The position numbers were made by a program, and so were the translations under genes. A stretch of 64,000 nt of DNA from Aureobasidium sp. EXF-3400 (taxonomy: Eukaryota; Ascomycota; Dothideomycetes; Dothideales; Saccotheciaceae), in NCBI GenBank assembly GCA_024195585.1, contig SWBL01000035.1, positions 152,421 through 216,420 on the forward strand, given 5' to 3'. The notes beneath the pieces are model-generated. The model did no database searches. It was not told where the DNA came from and saw nothing but the letters and a program-made list of their open reading frames with translations. Below are positions 44,274 to 57,600 of this stretch, piece after piece (the first letter of the stretch is position 1; each line of letters opens with the position of its first letter).

Positions 44274-46031
44274 CTACTCTCCTTGCAGCGGGTTGTTCAT
44301 GCCGCCCAAAGTAACCATCTTGGTGACCATGTACTCGTCAATACCGATCTTCGAGCCCTCACGTCCGAAACCTGGGAACTGATTAGCTTGACTACACTGA
44401 GTAGAAACGACATTGACTCACCTGATTGCTTGACACCTCCGAACGGCGCGGCTGGGTCACTAATAAGACCAGTGTTGACACCAACCATACCGACCTCGAG
44501 AGCCTCTGCTACGCGGTAGATACGGTGGACGTCGCGCGAGAAGAAGTAGCCAGCAAGACCAACTTCAGTATCGTTGGCAAGCTTGACAACCTCGGCCTCA
44601 GTGTCGAAGGGGAACAGACCAGCTACGGGTCCGAAGGTCTCTTCGTGAGCCAGTGCCATGTCGGGAGTCATATCGCGGATGACTGTGGGTTGGAAGAAGT
44701 TGTCACCGAGATCGGGAAGTTTCTGGCCACCAACAAGAACCTTACCACCGTGCTTGACGGCATCCTTGACGTGAGCCTCGACCTTGCTGACAGCGCGATC
44801 GTGGATCAATGGACCGTGAGTGACACCTTCATCGTAACCGTGGCCGACCTTGAAATTCTTGACCTTCTCAACAAAGGCTTCGGCAAACTTGTCGTAGATG
44901 CCTCTCTGGATGTACAAACGGTTCGCGCAAACACAAGTCTGACCAGAAGAGCGGAACTTGGAAGCAATGGCACCAGCCACGGCAGTATCGAGATCCGCAT
45001 CGTCAAAGACAATGAAAGGAGCATTTCCACCGAGCTCGAAGGAAAGCTTCTTGAGAGTGTCTGCAGATTGCTTCATGAGAAGCTTGCCGACTCCAGTACT
45101 TCCGGTGAAAGACACCTTCTTGACAATGTCAGATGATGTGATGGCCTCTCCGACTTCGGGAGTATTCTTCATGGCTGTGATGATGTTGACGACACCAGGA
45201 GGAATACCAGCACGGACAGAAAGTTCGGCCAGAGCAGCGGCGGTGAAAGGAGTCTCACCGGGAGACTTTGCAACCACAGTGCATCCAGCGGCCAGAGCAG
45301 GACCAATCTTTCTGGTGATCATGGCGGCAGGGAAGTTCCAGGGGGTGATGAGACCGCAGACACCGACGGGCTCCTTGAGGGTGAAGACTCTGTTGCCAGC
45401 AACAGTTGCCGAAATGGTGTCGCCGTATGCTCTAGGGGCCTCCTCGCTGAACCATTCAAAGAAGTTGGCAGCATATGTAGCTTCGCCCTTTGCGTCAGCC
45501 ATAGGCTTTCCGTTCTCCCATGTAATGAGTCTTGCGATATCCTCGGAGTTCTCAACCATCAGGTCGTACCACTTGCGCAGCATCTTTGATCTTTCTCTTG
45601 CGGTCGTCTTGCGGAACTTGGGGAAAGCGGCGGCGGCAGCGTCAATGGCCAGTTGGGTATCCTCCTTGTTCATTTCGGGCATCTTGCCAATGAGTTCGTG
45701 TGTTGACGGGTCTGCGGTGTGTCAGTATGAAGCCTTCAACTCTGCCTGGCGCATCTTACCATGAACGTCAAAGGTCTGGCCCGACTTTGCGTCGACCCAT
45801 TTGCCATTGATGAAGGCTTGCTGCTTGAACAGCGACGGGTCGTTGAGCTGTAGGGTTATCTTGTCAGAACCGGCTCTCTGCGGGTTGTCGAGTCTGCGAG
45901 CGGTCGAGTCGACTCACCTTTGGTACACTGTGTCCCATGGCGTATGATCTCGAGGCGATGCTGGTGCGAGTGACTGGCTGGAACGATGACCTGAATGCAG
46001 GCTTTGCGACGATTCGAGAGATGAAAGTCAT
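44274..46031 (-). CDS. uga2: Mitochondrial succinate-semialdehyde dehydrogenase, 4 exons
   Basis: Model: complement(join(44274..44371,44422..45711,45760..45847,45918..46031)), 529 residues. Introns of 50, 47 and 70 nt all restore frame, and the last exon adds the conserved FGREGSKIGIDEYM end. The first 38 residues (MTFISRIVAKPAFRSSFQPV...) are basic and Ser/Thr-rich, as in a mitochondrial presequence. ALDH motifs: SFTGSTGVGK, Glu in LSFELGGNAPF (about 289), nucleophile Cys in GQTCVCANR (about 323), and EETFGP. SSADH-type features include the CVCANR context. It oxidises succinate semialdehyde from GABA breakdown to succinate, completing the GABA shunt. The gene symbol follows the yeast/fungal orthologue; other semialdehydes cannot be excluded. 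Confidence 0.93.
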
Positions 46032-48026
46032 GTCAGATTCGGGCAGAAGGTAGCTCAACTGCTGCAACACAAAAGTCCTCGGCTTACGATAGGCACACTC
46101 TGCTGGCGTATGACGATGAGCGAGGTCAGATGCGGGGAAAGCTCGCCGAGGTCGTCGAGTCCAATTCCGCGTTCAAACGATTATCCTGTCGTCTTTGTTG
46201 TATGAGAGAAGATATGTTTTTGCAGAAGGGTTGTCTTTCGCGAGCAGTGATTTTGAACAATTGTGACTCGAAAAAAACCACCTACATCGCATTGAGTTTA
46301 TCGATAGGCCAGCTTCGGTGACGGCCTTCAATGTGTAAACAGCTGTCGTCTGTACTTTCCTTTCAAGGACCCACCCCACTCTTGGTCGGCCTTCGCATTC
46401 CGACTTCTGTCGCATCTCTCCTCCCGCTACTCGAGTACTGTTCTCTCTGTATGCGTTCAGTCAGCGACGAAGCTATTGCATACCGCTGACTGGCTGACTA
46501 GGCCAACGTGAGCTGGCAGTTTCTCACTGCTCTGAGATGAGCGCACGGCCACTTCACAGACAGTCTCTCCATCCTCTGTGCCCAGGGGCCAGGTCCGAAG
46601 GATGCGACTCGAGACTCGCTTACAAGCAATCGACCCACCTTCTAAGCCTTCCTAACAGTTGCTTGTATCAGATCTCTTCGGTGTTGTGACCAACTTATCG
46701 AGCCCACGTGTTGACAGATGTGTCGTTCCAAAGAAGGGAAGCTGACAGTCTTTGATCCTTCAAGTCTTGTCCTGTCCTGTCGGATAATACTTCAATCATG
46801 ATCGAGCTTGGAGGTGCACTGAGAAGCAGCTAAAGATGCCTGAGTGCATATTTATCGCAAGCGAGGTAAGCGAAGGAACAGGCTGCCATATTCTTTCACT
46901 TAGCAGCACCGCCGGAAGGATGACCATCATCTCTGATCAAAATTCATGGGCGCATATTGAGTTTCTTTGTTCATGCAATGCTGTATTGGTGGAGCTCTCG
47001 ACCACAGGTTTTCTATGAGAATTGACGTAAGGTCTCCGATGTTAGGATGCGATCACAACATCTTATCGGAAAAACGTGGTATGAGGCTGTAGTACACAAC
47101 AAACTCAAAAATTGCATCAGGTTGCACGATAGGGCTCAAGACCAGCAAGTTCTTCAGCTGCCGCTGTCCGCGGTCCATATCAATGTCGCAATCGCATCTC
47201 ATAGAGAGACCTGATTCAGTCTCGACCGATTTGGGTTGAGATGAGACTGTCTTTCCCTATCCCGTTGCACGTGTTCACTCATGTATTCTCTAGACAACCG
47301 GGGATTGGCTATTTTCAGCCATAAAAAACGCCATTCTCGCATCAAAGTTCGTGTCCAAAGCCGTCCAGCGCACCGTGGCAGGTTTCTCCTCAAAATCCAA
47401 ACCGAACGCGCCCCTTTGACAGCCAGATTGCTTGGCGCGGTACGGCTAGACCTCGTAGAACGAGGGGCTTTCGTAGGATTCTTCCTCTACCAATCTCAAT
47501 CCATGCATTGGAAAAACGCTTGTCACGCCTAATATCGAAAAGATTTTGCGGGAATTGATGTTGGACAGAGAGACGTTGGTTGTGTTCCCCGGAGATCCTC
47601 AGATCTGCACATCATGATCTTCGGACAACCCTAATGCTATCAGCTCAACCTTCTCCAGCTGAAGGTTGACCAAAAGAAACTTCACTCCTCCAGAGTCAAC
47701 CTCGGGACTTGGGAAGCCTTGGAGGTCGTTGCAGCGAAGAAGTGGAAGCTGAACCCGACCGACCGGTGGCGTGCAATAACGTCTCGTTCTTATTTGATGC
47801 TGACCATCCCGGCCGTTAGACATCTCAGCACATGTCTTGAACGCTAACTCGTAGTCTACCCAAACGTCCACAGCCACTTTTCCTATATATATGCACCTCA
47901 CTGAATCACGCTAACGGTGTCACAACGTGCTTGCTGCGAATATATACTGTAGACGGGGCTCCGTACTTTAATCCTCTTCCTCTCGTATCCCACTATCATT
48001 CCCTCGTGATCGCGCCTCAGGTCAAA
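46032..48026. other. Intergenic region
   Basis: Two kilobases between divergent genes. Only frames under 100 codons are present and none is recognisable. The right end should hold the promoter of the tyrosinase-like gene. Confidence 0.5.
47884..47892 (+). promoter_or_regulatory. TATA-like element upstream of the tyrosinase-like gene
   Basis: TATATATAT lies about 135 bases before the ATG at 48027. Confidence 0.35.
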
Positions 48027-49049
48027 ATGTCGGAACAAACTATCCTGTCGGAGAAGAAGCAACTAGCATTGGAGCTTGAAAGACAACAACCTCACAACGA
48101 TGACCTCGAGAGTCAGACCTCAACATCACCACCTCCAGCACGACCAGTGTTCGTACTACTATGGTTGCTGTTCGTCTTGGGCACAGTCGCTACAATAGTA
48201 TCCTCGAACTGGAGTAAGCCACAACACCTGATCAAGGCCCAACACGTTCTCACCAAGTCGACAAGTCCCGTCGTCGCCAGCACATCACTACCAACCTCAG
48301 CACCCACAAGCACATGCGACAACCTCACTCTCCGCCGTGAATGGCGAAGCATGAAGCCCGTAGAGCAAGCACGCTACAGAAGCGCTGTACGCTGCCTCCT
48401 CGACACTCCCTCCAAGAACGGCAACTCGGGCAGCAGACTCGGCGATTTCCTATCCGCATACAGCATCTCCGGTTGGCACGCGACACAAACAACAGACTAC
48501 CTCCCCTGGAACCGCTTCTTTGTGCATACACTCGAGTCTGCTCTGCGCAACGAGTGTGCATACCTAGGAGATATGCCTTATCTAGACTGGACTGTTGCTG
48601 CCACCTACACCGAAGGTCTCGGTGAAGCTGCCGCCGTGTCTTCGTCATCACAAGCCGCTATCCACGATACAGCTGCAAAGCAACATCTTGATGCTACTCT
48701 CGTGTCTGAAATCATGGCCGCCTCCACCTACAACGACTTCGCACATATCCTCGAAGCTCGTATAACCTCCTTGGCACCATTTGACTTTTCGAGCCCCGAA
48801 CTGCCTCAAGGTAAATATTGCTGCACTCGTATTGACGCAAAACATAAACTAACGACTGTTTCTGTAGATCCCCTTTTCTTGCACCAGATGCAGGTAGATC
48901 GTCTGTGGTGGCTTTGGCAGCAACAACATCCTAAAGCTGAGATGCTGGTTGAAGACGAGCGTGTGAGGATTGCTGGGTTTGATAACTCTGTTGCTGTGAA
49001 GAGTGTTGCTTCCACAGAGGGTTATGACCTTTGTTATAGATATGTTTGA
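48027..49049 (+). CDS. Tyrosinase-like type II membrane protein lacking most copper ligands
   Basis: Model: join(48027..48810,48868..49049), 321 residues. The 57-nt intron (GTAAAT..GTAG, CTAACGAC branch site) is a multiple of three and could also be read through. A single membrane helix (VFVLLWLLFVLGTVATIVSS, about 50-70) precedes the luminal part. Similarity to fungal tyrosinases is clear: REWRSMKPVEQARYRSAVRCL, YLPWNRFFVHTLESALRNEC, MPYLDWT, DPLFLHQMQVDRLWWLWQ. But the usual PWHR is PWNR, the His after the DDF motif is missing, the HN-x-x-H segment of copper site B is absent, and the HH pair before the DR motif is HQ. The protein is also shorter than active enzymes. It is probably not a copper oxidase. 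Confidence 0.8.
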   Translation: MSEQTILSEKKQLALELERQQPHNDDLESQTSTSPPPARPVFVLLWLLFVLGTVATIVSSNWSKPQHLIKAQHVLTKSTSPVVASTSLPTSAPTSTCDNLTLRREWRSMKPVEQARYRSAVRCLLDTPSKNGNSGSRLGDFLSAYSISGWHATQTTDYLPWNRFFVHTLESALRNECAYLGDMPYLDWTVAATYTEGLGEAAAVSSSSQAAIHDTAAKQHLDATLVSEIMAASTYNDFAHILEARITSLAPFDFSSPELPQGKYCCTRIDAKHKLTTVSVDPLFLHQMQVDRLWWLWQQQHPKAEMLVEDERVRIAGFDNSVAVKSVASTEGYDLCYRYV

Positions 49050-51432
49050 GACGGCATTTTATTGATGCAAAAGTCTTGCTGATAATGTTTTACGAACTAT
49101 GTATATATTTTCTGTTCTTGTCCTTTGTTTCGCGTCGTGGGTGACTGTGTGTGTGTGGTGTTGTGATCGATTTCATGGCTATTGTTGCTGCAATGCGGCG
49201 TTGAGACGCAAGTCTGTGACGGATGATGGCCCTGGTTGGATATCTGGACCGAGCCGCTTCTATCGGGTCTGAGAAAAATGCGTTGCGGCGGTGACTGAAT
49301 GTCATCTTTGGTACAGCGTTTAACGTCGGGATGCCAGTGGCTTGAAGAGCCCTAATGATGTCTGTTTTGTCTGAAACCCTGTCATTCACTATGCTCTGTC
49401 TTCTGCTGATACAGTCAGATAATTTTTGAACAGTCTTGTTATTGACCCCTGCTCCCTCGGCTGTCACGTTTCACTGTTACCTCACTCTCACTACAGAAAA
49501 GTTAAACATCTCGTATTACTGCTTGATGCCACGCGGCCAGCACGAGATCATTTTCTTCTTACAGATTCGGGCCCCACGGAGTCCGTTGTCCATACTCAAG
49601 TCCTCTAATTTCAATTGCTGGAGCCTTGCCTATCCACATCGTGTTCCCCCTTACACCCTCCAAGCTCTTCAGTTCCCAATCTTAAACATCAAAGATAGCC
49701 TGTCAAATCTATTTTTGAGCACAAACGTTTACGAGCAGAAACTCTAATTGGTATGTCTGGGTTCGAAAAACGATGTGCCGGCTTCGTGATGACAGCAGTA
49801 TCTGAGTCGAGCGTTTTTGCCGAACGATAGGAAGTTTGGGAGTATAGTCTATAGTGTACAACCTGCTTTCAAGGGTGAAACATAGAGCGGTAGGGGATAA
49901 TGAACAGTTGAATCTCTGAAGCCGTTCGTACTTTTGAGGAAGTTGATTAAGCATAATAGGTGGATGGATGAGGAGGCCCCGTAATCTGATGAAGCAATGC
50001 TGAGCGAGTGGGAGAATAGTTGATTGTCAAGATGTCAAGATGAGCCAAGCGGCGGAGGTCCTTGGGCTACGACGGTGACCTTGTGAGCCATCGTGTAAGG
50101 CGATGCTCGACGCCAGCACTGCCCCTCGGATATGCCATGGTATTCCCACTAGGTAGTCTCACTCCGTAGTGAGAATTGTTGTAAACATGTAGACGATGAT
50201 GGTGACGACGACGACAACAAAGACAAGGGTGAATTGTTTATTCCCGTGGACATGTACCCGGAGTATTGCCGATAAACTTCGTTGCTTGGACTCGATGATT
50301 ATTCCCACTCTTCGATCAACACGCATCGCAAACCTTTACCAAGCGCAAAGGCAGGCCGTAGAGATAAGGAGAAGTCCGTGATGAGGAGCTCAGGGTGTGA
50401 TATTGACTGGTAAGTCCCAGCATAAGGGCCATAATATCAGCGCCGAGAACAACGACGTGTCGTGAAGTCGCAGCAGAAGATGGAAATGACGCCTGGCGTG
50501 AGCACATCATCTCGTCCTTCCAAACAGTTTAACAATGTTGTCGGAAGTCTCGAGTCGGCTGGTCGAGCTTGGTGTTCCGATGGCAGGGACATGGTGACGC
50601 CTTCCCATTCCAACATCATTGGCAGCACCTGAACGACAGTCAAGCTTCAACCATCTTGTATGCGTCCATTGATGTCGGATCTCCGCTCTTCGTCGGGCAT
50701 CGCATTCGACTGAAGTTTTATGTTCCGCAGCCTCGACTCGTCCTGTATTGTCGTCGCTGGTGCTCCGTCTCTCGAAGGCCTGCCTGTTTACAGTCGAGTA
50801 CATTTGTCGCATACCGAGTCTCCGAATAACAACATCATTTCGTCAATCGACAGTGTTCGGACCAGATAGCCAGGAGTGGATGCAAGGAAAAGCCGATTCC
50901 GTCCAGACATTAGGCTGCACACCTTCGAGGATTGCCGACTCAACTTCTTGATCCCAGGCGTCTCTTCCGACTCAAGGAAAATCCGTCGTCTATCGTTCGA
51001 GACTTCGTCCGATCACTGCCCTGATAGCTTGTCTCGCTCTCAGAAGAAAAGACCAAGTTCAAGCTCAGCATACCGTCCAGGAAGGAAAGCCAGCACTGGA
51101 GGGCTTCCTGCTGAGCCACCATCGTCTGAGGTGCTGAAACCAGTCAACTTCTCGTTGAAATCGACTAAGCGTTGTCAATCAGTAGCGGTGCCGAATCTTG
51201 TCGAAGCATACGCTGCTCGTCGCTGGATCGCGGAAGCCGTCTGCTTGGGTCGCCATCACTGACCAGTCTTCAGTATCCTCAAGCCTGCTGGGACAGCATA
51301 ATACCTTCGAGTGCTCGTCGAAAAAGACACCGGCTTTCCTGCTCAAAAGAGTAATCGAGATAGTTTTGGCTTCTGGCGTGAAAGCTGCTGCGCTGGTTGT
51401 TTGAAAAATTGCTGCAAGCTTGACGATTGGAA
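49050..51432. other. Intergenic or unresolved region
   Basis: In 2.4 kb there is a short GT microsatellite near 49148-49160 but no recognisable gene. Plus-strand frames between about 50.9 and 51.4 kb are Ser-rich and might be upstream exons of the next gene; I could not find splice sites that join them convincingly. Confidence 0.4.
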
Positions 51433-52976
51433 ATGTTGTACTGGACAGGCTTTTCGTTCATGTCGAGATCTCGATTCAGTCGGAAGACTCGAGAAAAGTG
51501 TCAGGATCCGTCATCTTGTTCTGATATGGTCCCAGAGCATGACCAATCTCAGCCAAGTCTGGATCCCGGCTGGAGTTTCAATGGATATGGTGGGACAAGT
51601 TTTTTGGACCACCTCGATCGTGAGACGGACACCTACTACCAGTCAGCTGATAGCAGTAGACATCTGTCACTGACTACTGCCTCGCTCAAGCGTTTGGTGA
51701 AGGAAGAAAATGCTGTCAGTGATAGAATCACACCTCCAAAGACGCTAGTGCCCGCACAGACCTCTACATCTCCAATATCATTACTGAACAACCACGAACC
51801 TTCTTCCTCGTTGACAGCAGTGTCGAGTCCTTGTAAGTCTTGTTCTCCTCCCTATCTCAGTGGCCCATCTCTCCCTGCACATCACATCTTGCCTTTTTTC
51901 ATGTACATTTCTGCACACCACTCCATCTGGGAGCTGATCATCCCCCACGCGTTTGCATACACCCTTCTCCTGCTTGGACACAGGGTCTGACTAAGGTCGC
52001 GATAGCTTCAACATCTCTCCTGGACCTCTACCTCCTGCAAAGCTCCTCCTGCATCAACGCAGGCACCACCCTCCCCTCCTCCACCGTCATGGACGGTCAA
52101 TCAGGCTCTCTGAGCACCATCGAGGGTCTCGTAGAGGCATATGCTGCGTCGGAGCGGTCCGATGACTCCCACGCCTTCATCCACGCGGGAGAGCTTGACC
52201 GCCAGTCATACGTTGACGCCCGCCGCGAGCTCGCAGCTGTGCCTGCTCCTCTCCACTCCCCTGGCCCGGCCCCTTCCCTCCTCCCCCCTCCGCCCGCCTA
52301 CCACCCGGCTCCGCCCCGTGGTGAGGACGAGAGTGATGAGGCGGTACCCACCCCGCCCACCAGGATCCTGGACCGGGCTCCCCCTCCGTCGGTCTCCCGG
52401 TTCCTATCGGGTCTGCACTCGGGTGTCTTCGACGCCGAGGAGTCTCCTAATGGCTCCGTCTCTGAAACGGGACAGCAAGAAGAAGAGACCCCCGTCTTTG
52501 GAGAGGTCTCGTTTGGCCGCTACAAGCTCTTTCCCGATATAGAGCAGGCGCCGAAAAATCTGCCATCAAAAGGCACAATTCCTCCACCTCCACCTCAGAT
52601 CTCCAGAGAAGGAAGCACTCCGTCACTAGCCCCTACTATACCTCTCGACATTTCCGGCTTCGACGACAACCAAGACTTAATCTTGGAGAGACAGAGCGAA
52701 CCATCACCTCGCCTGCTTGAAACCGCACGCATACACAGCCTAGCCAATGACACTGTTTGGCTGCAAAAAGGCAAAGAAGGAAAGCGCAAATCATGGGCAC
52801 TCTTCGTCTTTTGTGCAATAATTCCTTTCGTCCTCCTTCTCCTCGCTCTCGGTGGCTTCGACAAAGTCATGGTGCGAATCGCCGGCACCCATGCTCGTCC
52901 CACCCTCTACCAAAAATCCCTCGCCAAATACCTCTGCGTCGTCGAAGTCGTTGCTTGGCCTAGCCTGGTGGCTTAG
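51433..52976 (+). CDS. Pro/Ser-rich single-pass membrane protein, unknown function (5' part uncertain)
   Basis: The certain part is a frame from ATG 52089 to the stop at 52976 (295 residues). It has a proline-rich middle (LLPPPPAYHPAPP), an FGEVSFGRYKLFPDIEQAP segment, and one membrane helix near the C-terminus (ALFVFCAIIPFVLLLLALGG) followed by a short tail. Upstream, a frame from 51433 to 51832 looks coding and can be joined by an intron at 51833-52006 (GTAAGT..ATAG, CTGAC branch site) that keeps the frame. More exons further left are possible. Similar Ser/Pro-rich proteins with a C-terminal helix are common in filamentous ascomycetes, with no known function. Confidence 0.5.
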
Positions 52977-54648
52977 TTGGTCGCCCGCGCTTACAACTAT
53001 GGACATTGAGTTCGCTCTGTCCGCGCGACAACCCGTCAAATCGTGATATGGAGAAGACTTGAGCACGAATAATGATCGGTCTCGAGATGGAGACGATGAA
53101 GGAGAAACAGATTCTCGCGCTCTCACAAGAAAGATGGATGGGAATGTTGCATTTGCTCAAAGAATCGAATCACGAATGGGGATGAAAACTTGATGTACGC
53201 GGTGGAGATTGACGAAGAAGCTTTGTTGTTATTGCTACGCACGATGGTATGGGAACGAAAGAGAGAACGATATGAAAGGCTCAGGCGACCTCGCCGTCCG
53301 GGTCACGAAGGCATGATATGAAATGACAATACTCAACTCCCGATATCGTGTACAAGTGTTTCTCGTGTTGTGACTCATTAAACAGCTATACCCTTTCCGT
53401 TAATCTCCCTGTCTACTTGGCTCGCTTCCGTCATTATGAAAATGCATGATAGCGTGTTCAAACAGATCATATTCATCGAGATGCCCCTCGCCCACGAGCC
53501 TTTAGTGAGAATTGTTGCATTCAGCATACATTTGTGTATTTCTATATGCATGAATATAGGAAGTGGTGAGTCGGAGACAAGATTGATACAGAACTGTCAG
53601 CGCAGTCTCCAACCCGAAACCCTATCGAAAAGATGGCTATCACGATGCATAATATGTTTCGTGGCCGAACGATGTTCGGGGAGGAATTGGTTTCCATCAA
53701 CCCTCATTGGATGCGTTCAATGTCGATAAACGGTTGTGCATCTTCATAGCCAAGATTCGTCTTGATAACAGACCGAGGATATAGGTTCGTATCACCCGAT
53801 CCCGATCGATCGTTCATCGATTGGCAGCTAGAGAAACGCATGAACTCGTCTTCTTCTCGAGGAGTGTACTGGCAATCAGTGTGACTAAGGTCCCAGTCTC
53901 TGTCTACACTTTTCAGCTCAGCATATGCCCGAGTAAATCCTTAGCTGAAACATAGCAAGGTCACCGTCCTGTCCAGAAGATTCTCGACGCCGCAAAATGC
54001 TATTTCCTATTCGGGTTTGGTGCGGCTGTCTCTCGGGGTTTCGGAAAGGCTTGGCACGAGCCAAAGAGTGGTCTCACACTCCGTATTCGGCTAGCGTATG
54101 GCATGAGGACCTCCTCAACTGTTAGAGCATCGAGGTTTTATGTGTGACCTGCGAGCGATCGGAGACAGCATGTGAATCGACCCTGATCAGAGTCAAAGGG
54201 AAAGGTGCCGCGCGTGGTCGTCTAGATAATTATGGCTGTGTGCACCTGGCAACAACTTTGTTCTTTGTCCACTCTTGATCCTACGAATCTTGTTTGTGTG
54301 ACCCTCACGGACTGTCAACCACGCTCGCGGTAGCAGTGCTTGTCCGACGCGTTCCATCGCGTTGATACACAGTGTTTAGCTTGTAGAGTTTGCAGCCCAA
54401 AGGTTCTGCCGCTCCTGATCACGGCCGTAACTGCTCCAAATACGCCATCGCATCTCTCTGCAAGCCGCGACTTGCGACTTTGAAGGCTCACTTGTGGGCA
54501 AACAACGCTTTGCTGACATTGCTGCCTTGCTCCTGCCCGAATCTGACAGCACATCCGTCGTTATGGGAACATCTCGATAATCCACACCCCCAACTGAGCT
54601 ACATTGCATTGCCATCGCGTTCCATCAACGCAATCCTAGGTTCTACTC
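52977..54648. other. Intergenic region
   Basis: 1.67 kb between two co-oriented genes. Frames are short and unrecognisable. The right part presumably contains the promoter of the hybrid kinase. Confidence 0.5.
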
Positions 54649-57600
54649 ATGGCAGTCGCAAATTCGCGACTTGCTGCGCTCTCGGATGTGACAGCTCTAC
54701 TGGAGGTGCTACAGGGAGATGATCGCCCAACTTTCATCCTCGAGCAAGGGCTTGAAAGCACACCTGAGATTGTCTTTCGAAACGCCTCGCTCGATACACT
54801 CATCCATCATACCACACATGTGTCGGCTTTCGAGAACTGGGCAGCCATCGCTTGGGCAACTTCTCTGACCATCAGTCAAACCTTTAGCGATAGAGAATGG
54901 TCGAGCAGACCCTTCCGAGACGCATGGACAATAGTCTCTTGTCATCCAAGCTGCACTACGCCCCGATCAGCAAGCACAATCAACATCCAGTTTCCTACTA
55001 GCCCAAGTATCTCAAGCACTTCCTCTCATACCATGTTCGGCCCATCCCAACTACCAACGCCCTTGACACCTTCTACACCGCTCTCGCCGCTCAGCATACC
55101 AACCCCTCAAAGGAGATTGGCAGATTGGACTTTGGCCGAGACTACTTCCCCATGGTTTCACTTCGTCAAGCGATTCCCTTGGTCAAATACACCGTTCGGC
55201 GCTATTCAAACATGGTCACTCGAATTGAGACGTTCCACCGCCAAAATCATGAACTCTCCGGACCCGCGTATCCTCATTTATGGCGACGAGAAAGCCATCA
55301 TATACAACAAGGCTTTCGCTGCCGTTATCGGACAGCATCACCCGCACTGCTTGGGCATTCCTCTTGCCGATGCAAAGGTTGGCAAGGTTTTCGAGGTTTT
55401 ACAGCACATGTCGCTTGTCGCGTACGACAATGGTAAAGGCGCACAACTCACCCATCAGGAGTTGCTTGTCGAACGCAACGGCTCCACGGAACAGACTTTC
55501 TGGAATATCTTCCTCTCGCCTCTACCAGGGACAGATGGATACTGTGACAGCGTCGTTGGAGAATTCACCGATGTCACGGACCTTGTTGTGCAAGACCAAT
55601 ACCGATCACAAGGCTTGGATATCTTCGATTCTATCTCAAAGGTTGAGAACCTGCCTGAGTTATGGTGCAACTTCTTGAGCGCACTCGATCACAATGTCCC
55701 AGATATATCGTACGCCATGATATATACTGCTCTCGGCCACACACCATCTGTTCACTCGGCTGATCTGCCGACACCTGACATCACACCCCACTATGCTTCG
55801 CTCCAATCTGCGACATCATACTTTGTCAAGCAGTATCAGCTTGTCCACTCTCTGGGCATATCGTCAAACGCACCGGGACACGTCATCGACATTGCTATCG
55901 CTGGAGACTCTGATACGCGAAGTCTTGCAGATGCTTTCCGCAAAGCCCTTGAGAGAAAGGAAATCATCACACTGTCGGACAAAGCGCTTCCCGAAGAACT
56001 ATCGCTCCAAGGACCTGGCTCTGAATCTGTCGGTTCTGCTTCCATTCTTCCAATATCAGATCTCAACGGCAAGCCAATTGCCTTTCTCGTCCTCGGACTC
56101 AACCCAAGACGACCACTCAATGAACCGATGAGCCGTTTCATTCGTCACATACATGGGTTAATCACTAAGCAGGCTATTCTGGTATCGCTTCCAAAGGAGC
56201 AGCAGGTCTTCCAAAAGCAATACGAAGAGACTACCATGGCTCTCTCTCATCAACTACGACTTTCGATATCAATATCCAAGAAAAAGGAAGAAAAGTTCCT
56301 TCGTATCGCTAAGAGCGCACCTCTTGGGATGTATCTGTGCTCACCAAAACAGAAAACAATCCAAGTAAACGATGCCTGCCTCAGAATCACGCGGACCACG
56401 AAAGAAGATCTACACATAGATTCGGCTCTGGAGCTACCCTGGCTACGCACCGTGTCTGAGGAGTACATGGATGTCGCACTCAAAGAGTGGCAGCGTTTGA
56501 TGACCGAGAAGACTCCTTCTGCGATTGAGTACAAGATACGTGGTCCATGTGACGATTCTGACCCTCGATGGGTATCTGCTACGTCTTTCCCTGAGCTTGA
56601 CGAACATGGAGAGGTCTACATGATACACGGCTGGATCGTGGATATCAGTGATCGTCTGGCAAAGGAAACCTTGCTTGCTCAAAGACTCGAAGACGCTTTG
56701 GAAACAAAGACAGCTACCGAGCACTTCCTTGACAGTACGTACGCTCATTGAGACGACCTTCCTTGACCCTGCTGATTTCAATACTAGTGGTGTCTCACGA
56801 GATGAGAAATCCTCTCAGCGCCATCTTCCAATGCACCGACGAGATCTTGGAAACAATACAAACACACATGAAGCAATCAGACTCGCCCGCCATAACCATA
56901 CCACAATTGAAGGCTCTGGAAGAAGCAGCTCAAACGATCACGCTCTGCGCTCAACATCAAAGTGGCATTTTCAACGACATCCTCACTGTCAGCAAGCTTG
57001 ACTCACAACTACTCACGATCATGCCGGAGAAAGTTCGACCGATCGATGTAGTGCAAAGGGCACTCAAGATGTACGGGCAGGAAGCCAAGAGAAACGGTGT
57101 TACCATGTTCACGAACATTCAGGATTCCTATGCAAAGCATATCTCCGGAACCGTCATGTTGGACCCGAACAGACTGCTTCAGGTCATCATCAACCTACTC
57201 ACCAACGCTATCCATCATACAAGATCGTGCAAAGAACGGTCTGTCATCATCACACTAGGTGCTTCTTCTACTGAGCCCGACGATACTTCGATCCAAAACG
57301 GATTCATGCCACCGATCCCGAGGAAGTTGAGCAGTCCATTGCCACCTGTGTCAGATCAAAATCAATTCAGTGCTGCTTTTGGAAGCTCATGCGCTGGAGA
57401 GGATGTCTACTTGCATATCACGGTCCAAGATACGGGTTGCGGCCTGTCAGAGAATGAGATGAGTCTTCTCTTCAAGAGATTTTCACAGCCAAAATCACTC
57501 GGACAATACAGTGGGTCTGGACTTGGCCTATTTCTGAGTAAAGAGTTGATCGAACTGCAAGCTGGTCGCATTGGCGTCAGCAGTACTGAAGGAGTTGGCA

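Noticed and set aside
44426..45764. Two long plus-strand frames (236 and 268 codons) over the dehydrogenase gene
   Set aside because: They are antisense to well-supported SSADH exons.
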